A stretch of 26,732 nucleotides of DNA from a virus. The DNA lies in the IMG/VR virus record IMGVR_UViG_3300042569_000249, positions 1 to 26,732 of that record; one strand, given 5' to 3'. Position 1 is the first letter of the stretch. Each line of letters opens with the position of its first letter. Made by a program: the position numbers and the translations under genes. Positions 25,247 through 26,732 of this stretch are shown one piece after another. The notes beneath the pieces were generated by a model. It did not search any database. It was not told the origin of the DNA and saw nothing but the letters and a program-made list of their open reading frames with translations.

Positions 25247-25277
25247 AAAAAAAAGGAGGCATAGCAACGCCCCCTTT
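25247..25277 (-). terminator. Rho-independent terminator after the 246-aa gene
   Basis: Read on the minus strand: AAAGGGGGC, loop GTTGCTAT, GCCTCCTTT, then T8 running into GTTTATATTTG. The 9-bp stem has one G-U pair and can gain a tenth, wobble pair next to the loop. It lies 22 nt beyond the stop codon at 25300, in the largest gap of the virion operon. This is a textbook intrinsic terminator and would limit read-through from the capsid side into the tail genes. Confidence 0.85.
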
Positions 25278-25299
25278 CTTAACCATTTAATCAATCATA

Positions 25300-26040
25300 T
25301 TATTCTAAAATTGCTTCTAGCATTCTTAGAGCATCGATACCTTCGTCACTTTGAAGGAATCCTCCTGCAGTTTCGTAAGGGTCTTCTCCGTAAGGGATGG
25401 ACATCATCTTCTTTTTATTTGTCGATGTGTTGTACCAAATCTCCTTATCGTTGTTTCTCAAAACCAATAGCTTGTTTTCGAAGAACATTCTAACCTTAGC
25501 CTGAAACTTTAGTTCAGGGTCATTCAATATATTCAAAAACTCTCTAGGCTCAGTCTTAGCAAAAACCAAGATGTCACGCTTCAATTCAGCAGTAGACACA
25601 GTAGATGGGTCTTTGCCAAACATTACTCTAGTAAGAGTTTCAATTTGGTCAATAGTTAATTGACGAGCTTCAATTAAAGCTTCAACCTCTAAGTTCAAAT
25701 CTTCAACTTCTTCAGCTGCTTCTTTCTCTTTGTCTACCTCAGAAAACACAATACCATTTAACGGGTGGTAATGAAGGAACTGTTGTAGTACAGGGTTTTG
25801 CTTTGGTACTCTTAGAAATCCGTCTTCAAATATAATAGGTTCAATAATTGCGTTGCCATCCTGCTCATCTTCAAAAGGGGACTTTTGATTAGTAGCATAT
25901 CTTAAAGCTCTATTGACATTATTTTTTTCATCAAACCACATCAAGGGGAATCGAGGGTGGTTTCTAGATGCAAGTGTATAGGAAAGTGGACTTCCGTTTT
26001 TTAGTTTGTAGACTTTGTCTACAGGGATATTCTTTGCCAT
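25300..26040 (-). CDS. Conserved structural-region protein, 246 aa, unknown function
   Basis: Encoded between the capsid gene and the connector/tail genes and bracketed by two strong terminators. The N-terminal part (1-100) is mixed with an FPLMWFDEKNNV segment. Residues about 103-125 are strongly acidic and helical (EKEAAEEVEDLNLEVEALIEA). The C-terminal part (150-246) reads as a helical domain with LVLRNNDKEIWYN and SIPYGEDPYETAG. It resembles proteins of unknown function near capsid genes in Bacteroidota phages, but I cannot name a family. Possible roles are capsid accessory, head completion or scaffold; the acidic coiled-coil would suit a scaffold-like role, though scaffolds usually precede the capsid gene. 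Confidence 0.65.
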   Translation of the reverse strand: MAKNIPVDKVYKLKNGSPLSYTLASRNHPRFPLMWFDEKNNVNRALRYATNQKSPFEDEQDGNAIIEPIIFEDGFLRVPKQNPVLQQFLHYHPLNGIVFSEVDKEKEAAEEVEDLNLEVEALIEARQLTIDQIETLTRVMFGKDPSTVSTAELKRDILVFAKTEPREFLNILNDPELKFQAKVRMFFENKLLVLRNNDKEIWYNTSTNKKKMMSIPYGEDPYETAGGFLQSDEGIDALRMLEAILE

Positions 26041-26071
26041 TTTATTATTTGATTTTATTTAATTAAAATTT

Positions 26072-26102
26072 AAAAAGGAGAGTGCCATTAAAGGCACCCT
26101 CC
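26072..26102 (-). terminator. Rho-independent terminator after the capsid gene
   Basis: Read on the minus strand: GGAGGGTGCC, loop TTTAAT, GGCACTCTCC, then TTTTTAAATTTT. The 10-bp stem has one G-U pair. It lies 9 nt after the capsid stop codon. Partial termination here would keep capsid mRNA more abundant than the downstream tail mRNA, as in many phages. No clear TAnnTTTG promoter follows before the next ATG at 26040. Confidence 0.88.
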
Positions 26103-26111
26103 ATTTATTTA

Positions 26112-26732
26112 TCATCCGTATCTGAACAATACGAAGTTGTTTGCACCAAGGGTACATACACAACGCTCAGATAGGAAGTTGACTTCCATAGCATCGAGGT
26201 CGCTGTTAGTAGCGCCACCTGCAGAACCTGTAATCCAAGTCTTGTAACGTCTGTCTTCAGCTTCAGAAGCTCTGAAACGTACGTGCAAGAATGGACGCTT
26301 AGCGTTCTTACCCATGATTTGGTCGTAAACTGAAGTAGAACCTGCAGGAACCAACAAACCTGTGATGGTACCGGTAGCAGTTGCTGCAGTTTGGTTAAGA
26401 CCACCACGCATAGTTGGGTCGTTCAAGTACTTCCAATCAGACTTATAGAAGTCATAACCTCTACGGAATCCTGTGAATCCAAGGTTCAACGCCATGTCAA
26501 CATCATTGTCAAATAGACCATAAGATGCAGCACCTGCAGCGTTAGCGCCATTGTATCCGTTCAAGGTAGCCAACATATTGTCGATGTCGAAGCTCAATCC
26601 ACGGTTAACAAACACTACGTTCTCTTCGATAGCACCTTGCTTGTCAAGACGAGAAACGATAGTATCCCAATCAGGTAGAGTGGTTGGAGTACCTGCTCCC
26701 CATACGTTACCTCTGCTGTTAACAACATAGAA
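26112..26732 (-). CDS. Major capsid protein, C-terminal part (5' end outside window)
   Basis: The frame is open to the right edge; 206 residues are visible and the gene's start lies beyond 26732. The GTG at 26615 is simply an internal valine. The segments ALNLGFTGFRRGYDFYKSDW, GTITGLLVPAGSTSVYDQI, RPFLHVRFRASEAEDRRYK and SDLDAMEVNFLSERCVCTLGANNFVLF match the C-terminal region of HK97-fold major capsid proteins of crAss-like phages as I know them. The first visible stretch (FYVVNSRGNVWGAG) belongs to the same domain. The stop is TGA at 26114-26112, followed at once by a strong terminator, as expected for the most heavily expressed virion gene. Confidence 0.85.
   Translation of the reverse strand, partial: FYVVNSRGNVWGAGTPTTLPDWDTIVSRLDKQGAIEENVVFVNRGLSFDIDNMLATLNGYNGANAAGAASYGLFDNDVDMALNLGFTGFRRGYDFYKSDWKYLNDPTMRGGLNQTAATATGTITGLLVPAGSTSVYDQIMGKNAKRPFLHVRFRASEAEDRRYKTWITGSAGGATNSDLDAMEVNFLSERCVCTLGANNFVLFRYG

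Noticed and set aside
26615-26615. GTG at 26615 as the start of the capsid gene
   Set aside because: The frame continues upstream to the window edge with capsid-like sequence; the product would otherwise be far too short for a capsid protein.
1-26732. Recoded stop codons, as in some crAss-like phages
   Set aside because: All genes read through cleanly with the standard code, and TAA, TAG and TGA each end at least one well-supported gene.
1-26732. tRNA genes, CRISPR arrays, IS elements or integrase/attachment sites
   Set aside because: No cloverleaf, spaced repeats, transposase or integrase motifs were seen; coding density leaves little room.

Overview
This window is part of the genome of a tailed, podovirus-like phage of a Bacteroidota host. 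Three things point that way. The protein at the right edge reads as the C-terminal part of a major capsid protein of the kind found in crAss-like and other Bacteroidota phages. The tail genes next to it carry conserved segments I associate with the same phages. Start codons follow short A/T-rich leaders with no recognisable Shine-Dalgarno, as in Bacteroidota. All reading frames are intact with the standard bacterial code, and TAA, TGA and TAG are all used as stops. Family assignments come from reading motifs, not from a database search.

Left arm (1-5328, + strand): an early/replication operon of twelve overlapping or abutting genes. It opens with a primase-helicase-type SF3 ATPase cut by the left edge. 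Then come a 54-residue protein, an SNF2-like SF2 helicase, five small unknown proteins (one only 57 residues), a VRR-NUC nuclease, a protein with a DnaA domain-IV-like helix-turn-helix, another small protein, and a PD-(D/E)XK-like nuclease. Adjacent genes mostly overlap by 4-16 nt, but two overlaps are 50 and 64 nt.

Right arm (26732-5329, - strand): the virion operon, read leftward. The order is capsid protein (partial), terminator, 246-residue protein, terminator plus candidate promoter, 312-residue connector-type protein with an inserted beta domain, 307-residue tail-tube/ring protein, 1479-residue tail stabilisation ('muzzle') protein, 413-residue cysteine-rich tail protein, 269-residue tail protein, 136-residue GNAT-like protein, 321-residue internal virion protein, 605-residue probable internal protein, and a 2753-residue giant protein. 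The order capsid, tail tube, large tail protein, small GNAT-like protein and three growing ejection-type proteins parallels phage T7 genes 10 to 16. This suggests the last three are cargo ejected into the host with the DNA.

The two arms converge with no spacer: one stop codon ends at 5328 and the other begins at 5329. A 7-bp all-GC hairpin inside the 3' end of the last + strand gene is a plausible terminator for the virion transcript.

The least explained content lies in the giant protein and the cysteine-rich tail protein. The giant protein has a 31-residue N-terminal repeat, a duplicated roughly 100-residue domain between Ala/Pro linkers, and a segment that may be ADP-ribosyltransferase-like. 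The tail protein has two CxxCx3C clusters and a duplicated module. No tRNA, CRISPR, integrase, IS, lysis gene, portal or terminase is visible.
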